From assembly GCA_016800925.1 (NCBI GenBank), contig JABCPU010000019.1, positions 186,001 to 250,000 on the forward strand: a stretch of DNA of 64,000 nucleotides. Direction: 5' to 3'. Positions 1 through 10,923 of this stretch are shown piece after piece. The notes under the pieces were generated by a model. The model worked only from the letters and a program-made list of their open reading frames with translations, was not told the origin of the DNA and ran no database searches. Source of the stretch: Suillus spraguei. Its lineage: Eukaryota > Basidiomycota > Agaricomycetes > Boletales > Suillaceae. How positions within the stretch are numbered: the stretch's first letter is position 1; every line of letters starts with the position of its first letter. The position numbers and the translations under genes are program-made.

Positions 1-696
1 GCTCTACTGGTACTGCATTCGAGGTATCCCCGCCCATTATCATCTCGCACTGGCTGGTCCGTGTGTCGAATAATCTCATGGTCGCGTCATAAGAACCAGT
101 GAGGACGAGGTGCGGATTCAAGGTTGAAACTTCACCGGAGCGGACGTAGTCAGTGTGTGCATGGAACGTGACTACCTCGGCTTGTGATGGAACATCCCAT
201 AATTTTACGGTAGTGTCGTCTGAACAAGAGAGTACTTGCGTGGATGCGAGGGCGGAGAATTTGGTGACATGTACTGGCTGTTTATGGGAGTCTAAGGTAC
301 GAAGGATAGCGCGTGAATTGATGTCAAAGACCTGCGAGTGGATGATGAGGGATGCGCGGCAGAACATGATATACGTCATACCTGCACGAGACCTGTATCA
401 TCACCTGCAACAACAAGCTTTCCGTCAGAACGGATGTTGCCACTGCGTGCAACATCCTTGAAGCGCGAGATTGTCTTTGTCACTTTCTGGGTTCGGGGTG
501 CATAAATCTGTACACGCGTTGCTGCAGTTACAGCATACCTATGAGGTTTAGAAGGAGAGAACTGTATAGACGTGACTGGCGCGTATTCCTTGATGAACAC
601 TGGGTATTTAAATTGACGCCAATATCTTGACTCTGGACTATGTTTAGCCGCAGCTGGCCGAGCATGCCTCTGTACGACTACCGGCTGATAGTCCAT
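1..696 (-). CDS. UTP15: UTP15, U3 snoRNP / t-UTP WD40 protein (partial, 3' end outside window)
   Basis: Minus-strand gene starting at the ATG at 694-696 and running off the left edge. The N-terminus has the family opening (MDYQPVV, then YWRQFKYPVFIKEYAPVTSI and FSRFKDVA), which aligns well with what I know of human UTP15. After an intron of about 50 nt near 330-385 the frame continues with WD40 blades containing DDTTVKLWDV and LTGSYDATMRLFDTR. UTP15 is a nucleolar subunit of the t-UTP/UTPA module of the small-subunit processome, needed for pre-18S processing and linked to rDNA transcription. Only the N-terminal part of the beta-propeller is in the window; the C-terminal UTP15 domain is not. 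It is divergent from TCTP, whose ATG lies 186 bp away. Confidence 0.9.
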
Positions 697-882
697 GGTA
701 GCATGAAGGATTGTGATGCTGTCGGGATTCGGATGACAGTATTTTTGTATCCCACGAGATGATGATCTATTGATTGTACATAAAGATCAAGACCAGTTCA
801 AGATCTCTTTTACCTCAACTTCGATCTCCTTCGTCAGAACCCCCTTTCTTTTTCTCTTCAACCTTTATTGTATCTCTTAGAA
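697..882. promoter_or_regulatory. Shared divergent promoter UTP15 / TCTP with pyrimidine-rich TCTP leader
   Basis: The 186 bp between the two start codons must hold both core promoters. The TCTP side (about 815-880) is strongly CT-rich, with runs such as CCCCTTTCTTTTTCTCTTC just before the ATG. In animals TCTP mRNA is a TOP mRNA with a 5' pyrimidine tract; whether this fungal leader works in that way is inference. No clear TATA box is visible. Confidence 0.4.
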
Positions 883-1691
883 ATGCTTCTTTACGAAGAT
901 ACCCTCACAGGCGATGAGATGTTTTCCGATGCGTTCCCTATGTACGCTCTATCTTGGCGCTCGAGCCATATCATATCATATCTACTAAAAAACCTAGGAA
1001 AGAAGTGGGCGGCGTAGCCTATGAAGTCGATTGTCAGATGATCGTATTCAAGGAAGGCGATGTCGATATTGGTACGATCGAAACAAAAACAGCAGAACAT
1101 GACTGATCTCTCGCAGGTGCTAACCCCTCTGCTGAAGAACAGGAAGAGGCACTCGAGGCAGGAGCGACGACCGTCAATAACATCGTCCATTCCTTCCGTC
1201 TTCAATCTACCACTTTCAACAAAAAAGATTATCTTACTCATCTCAAGGTATCATATCATTGCTATATCTGTGGACATTGGAACTGATGAGGATGTTCATA
1301 TCAGGGTTACATGAAGACTGTAAAGGACAAATTAGAGGTGAAGGACCGGGACGAATTCCAGGCCAAGGCAAATGAGTTTGCCAAGAAGATAGTCGGTAAT
1401 TTTAAAAACTACGAATTTGTACGTTCCGCTTTCCCCCTTATACGCGTCGCCTGACAAGCAAAATTTCAGTACACTGGCGAGGCGATGAACCCCGAGGGAA
1501 TGGTAGCCTTGTTGGACTACCGGGTAAGTTCCGTGTTAGAATAAACGATGTCGTATTCTCAATGATTTCTTACTTTAGGAGGATGGGGTCACCCGTACGT
1601 GTTTTCTATCAAGCAGTGTCGCCATACTCATCGCACCTCAACAGCTTACTTCACCTTCTGGAAGCACGGTCTCAAGCAAGTGAAACTGTAA
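883..1691 (+). CDS. TMA19: Translationally controlled tumour protein (TCTP)
   Basis: Six exons starting at ATG 883 (MLLYEDTLTGDEMFSDAF) and ending with FTFWKHGLKQVKL and TAA at 1689-1691. Splicing restores the typical TCTP order: N-terminal YEDTLTGDEMFSD signature, the EVDCQMIVFKEGDVDIG strand, a loop with GANPSAEEQEEA, the helical hairpin (about KGYMKTVKDKLEVKDRDEFQ), then EDGVTPYFTFWKHG. The length, about 170 residues, is normal. Junctions I used include at|gtacgc to ctag|gaaag near 941-1005 and c|gtacgt to acag|ct near 1596-1644. TCTP is a small cytosolic ribosome- and microtubule-associated protein involved in translation and growth control. Open frames on the opposite strand here are shadows. 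Confidence 0.95.
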
Positions 1692-1844
1692 TACTCATTT
1701 CCTCAGCTGTGCTTTGCATTATATTATACAAGAGCCATCACAAGTCTGCTACACTTTGCGCTCATACAACCTCTCCGAGTCATGAATATTGAATGCATTC
1801 AAGATGTGTGAGATATCAACAGAGGTAAGACCACCATGGAAAAA

Positions 1845-3607
1845 TTACAATTCATCATGAACCTCTCGCGGTGCCTCAAATGTAGCTTGCGAGTCATTTT
1901 CAGGAGTTTTGACAGAAGGTTTCAAGCTGTTCTTGGCATGCTCCTCCACAAACGCGACAAGGGACTCCAACTCCCTGTCCCCGCTATATTCAATAAATTC
2001 CCGCGATTCGGCAGGCTTGAATTTGAGGGTAGGGAATCCGCTGATGCGGAAGGGTACTGAAGCTGGAAGATCGTTTTCTGTAGACTCCATCTTTGCACTG
2101 CATAAACGAATGAGTTAGTGTTGATAAGGTTGAAGGAAAGGACGTACATGACCAGCTGATCTTTTACTTCAGCAAAGTGATCACCGAGGGAAGCCCAGAT
2201 GGGCGCCAAGCGCTTGCAGTGACCACACCTAAATAGGTCTTGAATGAGATGCGTCATGAACCATGACCAAAACGACGCACCACGTAGCATAGAATCAACA
2301 AACACATCCTTGGAGTCATCATACACAACCTCATCGAACTGGTCACCAACGAGCGTGAACACGCTCTCATTCTGACTCTCAGGAATAGGCTGGCTCTTGA
2401 GCTTAGGAAGAAGCTTCCCAGCGACGTACTCGCCAACCATAGCAGACACAGCCTCAGCCTCAACGGGCTTGCTTTGGTCATAAGGATACTTGAGCTGGTC
2501 CTCCAAACTCTGGATGACGAAGCTCGGCCATTTGGGTTCAGCAAGGTTCAAAGCCTTTGCATGGTCACCAAACTTGGTTGCATCTATCCAAACAAAGTTG
2601 ACCTCGCCGCGATACTTGGCAGCAACAGGCTTGAGAGCAGCGATCATCTCGTCGCTCTTCTGGTCTGCAGGGTCCAAGAACAAGTATGCGATGGGTTTAC
2701 CGCTTTCACTATACATGGCGTACGTCTCTCCATTCACTTCGCCCAGGATAGGGATAGCCAGCTGTTGAACCCATGCTTCGAGCTCAGTGGTGGTAGCTGC
2801 AGACGGCGGGTATGGGTACTCGGTGACGTGTTCGTCAAAGTTGCGGTAGACCACAATAGCGGGGGGAGTGACACCTGCGGCTGCGATAGCTGCAGCGTCA
2901 GAGGTGATACCGAAAAGGTACTCGTCACGGAGTTTTTCAGCCGTTGCACTAAATTCGGGCGCAGGTGCATTTGTAGTGGAGGAGACGTAGGCGAGAACAA
3001 CGAGCTTGTCAGAGTTTTGGAATTCAACGAGGTTGGAGGCGGTGACGTCAGAAACAGCAGGGAGGTTTTGTCTTGGATGATGTTAGTACGGACAAATGGG
3101 CGAGGGGGGAGTAGAGCATACTTGAGCATGTAGCTGATGATGCCGTCTGCCTTTCGGGGACCGGAATATTCAGTGTGTGTACCGTTGCGGAAGACTTTCA
3201 AGGTGCTGTGGAAGGGTAGTCAGCGCGCACGAAGCAGGGTTTCAAACGATGGACGTACGGGTAACCCTGGACGCCATGGGACTGGCAAAGGTCTGCCTCC
3301 TCGACGCAGTCGACTTTGGCAAGCTTGATGCCCTTGTCTTTGAGTGTTGTGGCTGCCTCCTCGTAATGAGGAGCAAGAGCTTTGCAGTGGCCACACCTGT
3401 GATAAACCTCAGCCAGAATTGACGCAAAAGGACGATAAAAAGCTACCATGGAGCATAGAACTCGAGTAGAATCAAAGGTTCTGGGTTGACAGCGGAAGTA
3501 AAGTTGTCCTTTGTAAGTACAAGGACATCGGAAGACTCGGCTTCAGCTGAGGCCAAAGACGCAAGAGCGATGGCAGAGGCCACGGACACGAAAGAGGATA
3601 AGCGCAT
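1845..3607 (-). CDS. PDI1: Protein disulfide isomerase, ER lumen (HDEL), with an apparent 1-nt frameshift
   Basis: The start is at 3605-3607, with a hydrophobic signal peptide ([20 protein letters not shown]). The first thioredoxin domain has its active site FYAPW|CGHCKAL split by an intron (about 3380-3447). The b and b' domains follow ([18 protein letters not shown], then [18 protein letters not shown]). The second thioredoxin site is [16 protein letters not shown], again split by an intron. The protein ends in HDEL with the stop at 1845-1847, marking ER retention. It catalyses disulfide formation and isomerisation in secretory proteins. Oddity: around 2292-2297 the frame reads DVFVD and then loses the conserved FYA. 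One base appears to be missing where GTT-GAG-TTC is expected, and no intron can fit there. The gene is otherwise intact, so I suspect an assembly or sequencing indel. Confidence 0.9.
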
Positions 3608-3924
3608 TGGATGATGCGTTCGTGGATTCGACAGTTGGCTGTGTGAAGAAGCGGATTGTTTTTATAATGCAAGTAAGTGTATACGTGTCACCTGCGCGGT
3701 TTAGTATTACCGATTTGTCAAGTGAGCGCCAAGTGGCAATACCCAGTCTGCACTTCACTTGCCGACAGATGATCTGGGTGAATAATAATAATCTGGTTTG
3801 GAACTGGCCGGTTGCCACGTAGCTACGGCATCATGTGAGCAACTCGGTAATTGTGACATGTATCAATGTTCAATGTATGATAATCTAAGTAACACTATGT
3901 AAACCGAGACTTTAGGAAAACAGG
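3608..3924. promoter_or_regulatory. Upstream region of the PDI gene, 3' flank of verprolin
   Basis: These 317 bp separate the PDI start codon from the verprolin stop codon (both minus strand). The PDI promoter must lie here. I see a TGCCACGTAG element at about 3812-3821 (CTACGTGGCA on the coding strand), which resembles ACGT-core unfolded-protein-response sites; this is a weak single match and only inference. No coding sequence is evident. Confidence 0.3.
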
Positions 3925-5190
3925 TTATAAAGTGGACAGGTTGAAATCGCTACCAGTGGATCGACCACCACCATATCGCCTGGTGGCCGGGACGAAGGGA
4001 CGTGGCTGAGGGAAGTCAGTCACGGGAAAGGTATGTAGACCAGAGCTTGGAGGGGGCGAAGGTACTAGTATAGAATGATGAGCTATATAGAATAGTAGAC
4101 GACAGGACGACTTACTCTTGCGAGATGGAGGTACCCTGGAACTGCCATTAATGGCGGGACGTTCGACAGGTAAAGCAGGAGGATCAGTGACTGGTGATGA
4201 AACGGTACGGACTCTGGGAGGAGGAGTAGATACAGGCAGTTTTGGAGGAGCAGATGCAGGCGGGACTGGACGGGAAGGTGGAGGGCGATTTACAGGTGGA
4301 GTTTGTGCAGGGGTGTCAACTTCCGATAAATCTCGGACACGAGCTGGAGGAGGAGGAGGACCATCCAATCCGGGCGGTCTACGAGAAGGTGGAGGGGGTA
4401 CTGCTCGAGCGCCAGATCCAGCGATCGACAAGGGTCTAGCTGGAGGGGGAGGAGGGGCTTTCCTAGCAGGTGGAACCGGAGGTTGTAGGCTGTTGCGGGA
4501 AGGAGGAACTGAACGTGGTGGATGTGGTGCTAGTTTGGGTGGAGAAATAGGACGAGCACGAGGGGAAGCGGGCTGACTAGGTGAAGAGGCGGGCCGAGCA
4601 GGGGGAGAAGCGGTCCGAGCAGGTGAAGAGGAAGGACGAGCAGGGGGAGAGGCGGACCGAGAAGGTAGTGGTGGTGGACGAGCAGGAGAAGCAGTCCTTG
4701 CAGGAGGTGGTGGTCGACGTGGCGGGGGAGGAGGAGTGGGAGAAGGTATATCGGGTGGAGAAGGGGCAGATCGATTTGGCAGTGATGGTGCACGTCGATT
4801 AGGTAGCATAGGAGCTGGAGGGATTTGTCTAGGAGGAGGACCCCTAGTGGGTGCAGGAGGTGCAGGAGGTGCAGTCCGTGGCTTTCCTACCGTAGGAGGT
4901 TTGGCTAATACAAAGTGTTAATGGAATTGTTACAGGATGAATGAATATGACTTGCCCAAATTATTACTAGACTTCAATTTAGGAACTCCTCCAGCAAACA
5001 ATCCACCAAGTTGAGGACCTCCTCCCATCGATGTCGCTCCTCGTGAAGCAGCAGCAGCAGCGATACCACCACCACCACCACCACCACCACTTGCCTTTGC
5101 ATCAATCAAAGGACCACTCCTGTCATTTGTTTCTGCTTTCTTCAACCTCTTGCCCGCCTGAATCTGTTTCAACAGTTCAGAGCTCGCCAT
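3925..5190 (-). CDS. VRP1: Verprolin / WASP-interacting protein (WIP) homologue
   Basis: Three exons: about 5190-4970, 4914-4115 and 4065-3925. The N-terminus (MASSELLKQIQAGKRLKKAE, then TNDRS) is a WH2 actin-monomer-binding motif. It is followed by a Gly run coded by a (CCA/CAC)n tract at about 5065-5090. The large middle exon is a proline-rich region with many PPPP and SPPARP repeats (profilin and SH3 ligands). The C-terminus holds a WASP/Las17-binding motif: HTFPVTDFPQPRPFVPATRR, then a Gly/Ser tail ending DFNLSTL. Verprolin links actin monomers to the WASP-Arp2/3 machinery at endocytic patches and growing tips. Length about 380 residues. The order WH2, Pro-rich, WASP-binding is diagnostic. 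The start is the first ATG of the WH2 exon; an upstream coding exon is not excluded. Confidence 0.88.
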
Positions 5191-5540
5191 CGCAGAATCC
5201 AGATCGTGGTCAACGTGTGTTTATCACCTGCGCAGCCACTACAGTCACGGCGTAGTATATATGTCACGATTCATCTGTGACGAGGACTTGTCGACAGTTC
5301 ACACGAGATCGGACACGACTTTCTTTCGTCATCGGTGCCTGCCAGACGACTGCAGCGCTGGAGCCCGAGCGTTCGGTACTCCTTCCAAAATATAACTGGC
5401 CGCTTAGCCGAGTCGTTTATGTAAAGTAATTTTGATATGTTTATCCACCAAGGCTGCAACAGGCCGTCATTCTCTATCTCGTTCACTCTTGAACGTTTTG
5501 ATCCATCTTCATGCTTGGGTGGCTTTTCTTCGTTTGTCTA

Positions 5541-5759
5541 TCACCGGTAACTAGTATCCTGCCCCACCTTTGGTATATTCCGTGTAATCTCTATATATCT
5601 TGAGCCGCTTCTCGCCAACATGGCTCTTTGTTTCATGTCAGTGGGGCGCTGGAGGTGGGTAGATGATGCTTCGTATCGGATATGTGCGTTGATGGGATCG
5701 GTAGCGGGGGAGGCGTATGGCGAGCGAATCGGGATACCTGCTAGCAGTGATGATGACAT
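5541..5759 (-). CDS. Possible small protein, 72 aa, unrecognised
   Basis: An ATG-initiated minus-strand frame (MSSSLLAGIPIRSPYASPAT...) with composition that could be coding and no similarity I recognise. There are no membrane segments or signal peptide. It sits in a gene-poor stretch, has no clear splice partners and may be chance. The 350 bp between it and the verprolin start hold no other candidate. Confidence 0.2.
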   Translation of the reverse strand: MSSSLLAGIPIRSPYASPATDPINAHIRYEASSTHLQRPTDMKQRAMLARSGSRYIEITRNIPKVGQDTSYR

Positions 5760-6452
5760 TTTATGAATCTGATATCTTCTGCCATTAGCTGTGCAAATAT
5801 TGATATCATTCTCGATTCAAATTGTTACTGTGTATGCAAATGCCTTATCTAAAAATCTAAAGCCATCAATAATTTTATTATTCTCTATCCCTGCCTCTCA
5901 TAGTTCGACGAACGGCCTCGAAACGGTCGAATAATACTAGTTTCCATCTATACATTTCCACTGAGATCGAGGTAGGAAATGCTCCTGGCCTTCAAGAGGA
6001 TATGTGTTAAGAAAAATGGTACAACAGTGGTGTTGAAACTCACGTACCTGTTGAGCAGACGCGGTCCGATTGACCACCAAAGTTGCATAAAGTAGTCGCG
6101 TCGTGACGTCACAAGCGCTCTCGGACGACTATCGCATTTCCCATGAGTGTCGTAACGTCTTGTCTTTTCTTGAGTATCGCCAAGTGATATTGTCTGATAG
6201 CGCCGTGGTGATGGTCATTTCTTGATGTTTGTATCTTCTCGTCGACTTATGGCCCATGACCATGGTGGGCTATCGTAACTGCCATGGTTCTTGACGCTGT
6301 AGTGAGTAGTAAAGCCACAATGGGTGGGCGCAAGATATTGGAGGTGAAAGGACATGTGTCGTCGGGGTAGTGAGGGTCGAAAGGTGGTAGAGGTGAAATC
6401 GTGGGTGCCATGCGGGCTTCATGCGTGAACCAAATTTGTCACCGAAACAGTA
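5760..6452. other. Gene-poor stretch, nothing convincing
   Basis: AT-rich near 5790-5900, then sequence with many stops in all frames. I see no gene, tRNA or clear transposon end. It borders the decayed reading frames at 6453-8103 and may be further decayed parts of the same element. Confidence 0.4.
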
Positions 6453-8103
6453 TCAACTATAGGAGGAAGCAGTTATCTCGACGATATCTGGTAGTTGCCG
6501 GTCAGGATGGAGGTAAGCCCTACCAAATCTATTCGCAGACTTGTATAAGGTGGCAACCTTAGCACCCCCGAAATCGACAAGTAATCCGGTCGCTACGAGA
6601 GATAACTGACTGATCCTGTTGACAAGAATGTGCGATGCCGTTGCAAGTAGTGTGTAATCGCGAAGCCCTAGGTCTCCCCTAATAAATTGCGATAAGCAAC
6701 ATGCTTCGTTCATTGATGAACCCGTCCGTACCTTCTGCTACGTGGGTGAGGCTGATATTGAAGTGTTGTAGGAGGGGTAGGTATCAGCCAACTAGCGAAG
6801 TGTGGTGTTTTTTGACCAGTACTAGGAGTTTTGACCAGAAGGTAGTGGTCTTCGTATTTTGAGCTAGGGGGTGGACGAATGGAGGTAGCATTTGTAGATG
6901 AAATTTGTCACCCAGAACAAGTGGACCCAAGAGGAAGTATTGTCAGTATTGAGAGCTTTATCGATAACTAGATTTGGTGTGCCTGGGGTACAGTAAATGT
7001 GGTGATCATGGGAGGTCTTTTCGTCACCAGATAACGATAACTTGACAAGCTCCTTCCAAGTTGACAAAGTTGTCGTCGAAGAGTACGGACGGATGGCTGT
7101 GGAAGGAGTTGGTAGTCATCGTCTAAAGCGAGGCATTGGTGAACTAAACGGATCCAGGAAGAGAACGTGTGTGGATACTAATAGTATCTATAAGTGTCGT
7201 TCGGAATTTGTCGATCAGGAAAAACAGTAGTCGCATGTTCGGCGGACAAAACAGCCTAATAATGTCGATAGGTGTTGGTTATGTTTTGGACCAGGATGTC
7301 AATGTGGTGGACAATTGTAGGTACAGCATAATTTTCCTGCAGCAATGTAAATGTCAGGGGATGGCAAATTCAGGTATGATCCTCCGTACCTCGTGTAAAG
7401 GCTATTCATCACAGTGCAGATATCTTTAGTGTCTGAGACTGTCGACGAAGATATCCTTCAAGTCGTCGTCGTCGCAGGCTGTGAGGGTAATGTCAGATGT
7501 GATTGAAAGGTGGTCACAGTTAGCGAAAATCGGCAAATCAAGGGCAGTGATGTGGCAAGGCGTTAATTCGAGTTTAAGCGACAATAAATAAGGTTAAATT
7601 TGCAACGCAATGCCGTTCAAGAAGTCGTCGTCGCAGGCTACGAGGGTAGTGTCTGATGTGGGTGATACCTGGTTACGATTAGAACAAATGCGAGATAGTG
7701 ATGTCGCAAGGCGTTGTTGATCTGGTTGTTGAACTGGCACTAGGACCTGGGGTACCTTGATATAGTCTATATGTTATTAATATGTCGTTTCGAGCTGCAT
7801 TGGTACAGTTAGGGTGGTATTGGACATGTCCTCGCTAGTGGGAGGTCGCGATGCACCGGTATCGTTGCTAAGAAATATTGAGGCGGTTTCATCAACGGCT
7901 AGAGAGTGTGATGCTTGACTTAAATAGGACAGAAACCTTAGTCCAGGCAGAATTAGACGGGAAATGGTTTCGTCAATGTACAATACCAGCATGAAGCTCG
8001 TATCAATGTCGTGGCTAGGCGTGAAGCAACATACATAACAAAATGTCGTAGAAGTCATGATGGCAAATATCGTTAAGTGTACGGCATGTAGTTGATGACT
8101 CAT
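6453..8103 (-). pseudogene. Decayed F-box/leucine-rich-repeat-like gene remnant
   Basis: On the minus strand, from about 8103 down to 7430, one frame stays protein-like across several stop codons: RFLSYLSQASHSLAVDE, IFLSNDTGASRPPTSED, then TTLVACDDDFLNGIAL, a stop, then LDLPIFANCDHL and TLTACDDDDLKDIF. The phrase ACDDDFL...IAL recalls the LRR part of agaricomycete F-box-like proteins (recollection, not a search). Further short frames at 6864-7067 (MSTWKELVKLSLSGDE...) and 6453-6713 (...ISQLSLVATGLLVDFGG...) may be the same remnant. There is no intact start-to-stop gene. The alternative is a noncoding region with chance frames; the repeated ACDDD motif argues against that. Confidence 0.4.
7454..7716. 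repeat. Divergent direct repeat, two copies of about 105 bp
   Basis: Copy A is about 7454-7563 and copy B about 7615-7716. Both contain GTCGTCGTCGCAGGCT, then GAGGGTA(A/G)TGTC(A/T)GATGTG, and end with GCAAGGCGTT. In translation (minus strand) both give an ACDDD motif, so the duplication probably reflects repeated LRR-type units in the decayed gene rather than mobile DNA. Confidence 0.55.
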
Positions 8104-8460
8104 TAATTGGTGTATGGATATCCCAGCGCAACTTGAATATCCATGATGAAGTTTGCGCTTCCCGTGATGACTTCGATTGACACGACGTGTTAGTCACGTG
8201 TTCTCAATGTCATGACCGGTCAGAAAACATACGTTTTATGCGAGCTGAAGGTTCATAGGGAACCGGGGACTGGCGTGACCAAGCGAATACTACAATGTAT
8301 TGTTGGCGACATGTGCCGCTGAAGGCACGAAGGGAATAAGTAAGCTTAAAAGTAATTCATGAAAGGTGCATGTTGGAGTCATTAATCTACCTAGCTATCA
8401 CTAGCTAGCGCCGAGACCCTACATACAATCCTGGTTAACTGTGCTGGCCCTGAAAAGAGT
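8104..8460. other. Intergenic, no supported feature
   Basis: Downstream of the membrane-protein gene and upstream of the decayed frames. It holds one E-box-like GTCACGTG at about 8192-8199 and a small CTAGCTA palindromic run near 8391-8407. No open frame worth reporting. Confidence 0.4.
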
Positions 8461-10923
8461 CTAAACACTTACTTCAGCGATGCCAAAGGAGCTTGTCGTC
8501 GGTGTAGTGTTGGAGAGAATACCTTCGGAGGGGGCGTGGTCCACGAATGCGTGTTCTACCAGGGAGGGGGGCGCGACGGTGCGTTGAAATTGTCGGGATG
8601 GACGGATCAATTGGACTGTCATCTTCTTCAGATTCCTCCTGCACACTGAGCGATGGAAGTCTACGAATAGACCGCTGGGACGCAGTAAGACTAGGAATGT
8701 CAAAAGACTGCTCTCCAAAGGGGCTCGTGGTGAGTAGCTTTGAGAATGTGGGACATTGGTGACGAATTGTTCAGTAGGAGGTGTCTGGGGGATAAACGAT
8801 TGAAGAGATTGATCATCGAAGTGCCTTCGCTTGGCAGGTGACAAACTGCTCTGTCCAAATGCCAACCACCGGTCATGTCGATCCTCTGAGCCCCAAGACT
8901 CTTCGTCATCAGAGGGCACAGAAGTGCCTATATCGTTACAATGGAAATGGACAACTGAAGCCGGGGCACTCTCCAAAGGCAACACAAGACTGAGGTTAGA
9001 TGACAGTGTGCTGTGACAGGAACGTTGAGACAGTCTCTCGGCGACATCCACATTGCCACGAGAGCCTGACGCTCCGATGATATCAGATCTGTAAGCCATA
9101 AAGTCGGCTGATATTGGCGGAGACATCAGTGCCGCAGGGGGCTGCCTTGGATACGAAGTAGTGATCTTGACGCGAGGTCTAATAAGGGGACCCCTGCCGT
9201 TAGGCGGACCTTGATGGCGCTCTAAGCTTTTCGCATAATCATCCTGATTAGGCGGAATGTAACCAGCACTAGCAGTATCAGAGGATAGTCTGGAACGGAT
9301 CTTGGTGTATTCTTCCGCAGCTCCGTCGTGACCATGACTTGTAACCGGTGAAATGTAGGTCTCAGCCAGATCAAGTAAATGGGGGCGAGATTGGGTGTAC
9401 TTTAATCTCGAGGCAACCCTGACCACACCAGCACCAGCGCCAATCTGGGAACTACGACCAGCAGCGTTATAACTGTAAAGACTGGACGATATTGACGACC
9501 CAATAGAAGTATGGTAGGTCTGAGTAGTTGCGAAGTCCAGTGAGGCAGCGAATGGATGGCCAGGAATATAGGTTTGTGCACTGTGTCTGGGAGGCATGGA
9601 AACATGAATGGTGCAGGTTGTCGAATCACGAAGGCTCATGGGTACTGGCATCGGTTCGCCAAGGATCGGTATCCTTCGGCGTTTTTGGAACATCGCTAGA
9701 GTTATTCATAGTTAACATTTCAACGGGGAGCAGCTCATCTCGGAAACACATACCTAGCACAATAAGGGCCCCTATACTAAACGGAACGAATTCACCAACG
9801 ATACCTATCATCTTCACTCCGGGTACCAGATTCAAAATGTCAAAAAGCAAGAGTGATAGCGCGCGAAGTATCGTCGTATCTGTCATTGCTCCAATCCTAT
9901 GCTTGAACTCGAGGAATGACGGAGCAATAAAGGACAATGGTCTGCCGATCATATAGAGCTCTAGAGTCATAAACATCACGAACATGGTCAAGGCTGTAGG
10001 AAGGTAGCTTCATGGTAACGTTAGACAGTGATGCCATGAAGAGCACCTATCACCGACCTTGTGCTGTGGCACAAGTACGTGTCGAGCTGTGATGCATATC
10101 TGCAGCTATGATGAGTCCCAAAATTTTGGCAAACAAGAGCGAGACCACGCACGAGACTGCTCCTGCGTTCGTAGCACATGTTGCGACCACGAAACCTTAC
10201 ACTATCGGTCAAGCTCGTGTGTTGGATCGGGATAAACTCACCTCCAGCAATGAAAAGCCAAGACCAAGCCAGATATACTTCCCACCACCATAGCTCAAAT
10301 TTTCGTAGATCAAGACTTATAATGATCAAACCCGTGAAACGAGCACAAGCGGTAGAAATGTCTCCCAACGCGACAAGGAACGCTAAAGAATGAGATATGT
10401 GTCACTACGATGATGGCCTTGTGGCTCACCGCAAGCAGAAGCTCCACTGTTGGAATTGAATGATAATAAGGACGAAAAGTGGGCCACACTTGCAAAAGCG
10501 AAACAGAAAGAAAGCAGCAAGATAAGAGCATGATTTTCTTCTTCCAATGATTTTATACTGGAATTTCGATCACCACAGAAAAGTGTATTCATGGGATGTT
10601 TCTCCGAATTGTCCCAAAGGCTGTCATGTCCGCTGCGAAAGTTGGCGTCTAGCTGCAGACCCCTTCGTTCATGAAAGACCTTGTAGCACATTTGATACAG
10701 GTGACACATCACTGGCGAGGTCACAATGCATAGTAGACTGCAAATAAAAACCCAACCTAGAAAAAAAGATGCGATCTGAGGACTAAGACGCGAAATTAGT
10801 CAATACACATTGGAGACATAAGTCGACTCACTAGTCGGGATGTTCCAAAAATTCGCTTGTGGATAGAGTTTGTGCATCACGCATTACCACGAGGGTACTC
10901 CGAAATGTGTCATAGGCTGGCAT
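8461..10923 (-). CDS. Multi-pass membrane protein with long Ser/Pro-rich cytosolic tail, unknown function
   Basis: Reconstructed from at least seven exons. The N-terminal exon starts at ATG 10921-10923 (MPAYDTFRSTLVVMRDAQTL). Splicing then joins LLCIVTSPVMCHLY, ALILLLSFCFAFASVAHFSS, AFLVALGDISTACARFTGLI, VYLAWSWLFIAGG, GAVSCVVSLLFAKILGLIIA, ALTMFVMFMTLELYMIG and GIVGEFVPFSIGALIVLA: six or seven hydrophobic segments. A basic MFQKRRR stop-transfer follows, then about 400 residues of low-complexity Ser/Pro/Arg sequence. The architecture resembles the uncharacterised 7-TM proteins common in agaricomycetes. Junctions such as gcg|gtgagc to tttag|cg (about 10431-10385) keep phase. The start is uncertain because an upstream in-frame ATG (11059-11061) also exists. 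No ligand or enzyme motif is recognised. Confidence 0.6.

Noticed and set aside
891..1241. 116-codon open frame on the minus strand over TCTP
   Set aside because: Fully antisense to the exons and introns of TCTP, and the protein has no family features.
4118..4576. Gly/Arg-rich 152-codon frame on the plus strand
   Set aside because: Antisense shadow of the proline codons of verprolin.
5060..5095. CAC trinucleotide run as a microsatellite
   Set aside because: It is the complement of Gly codons in the verprolin N-terminal exon, so it is explained by coding.
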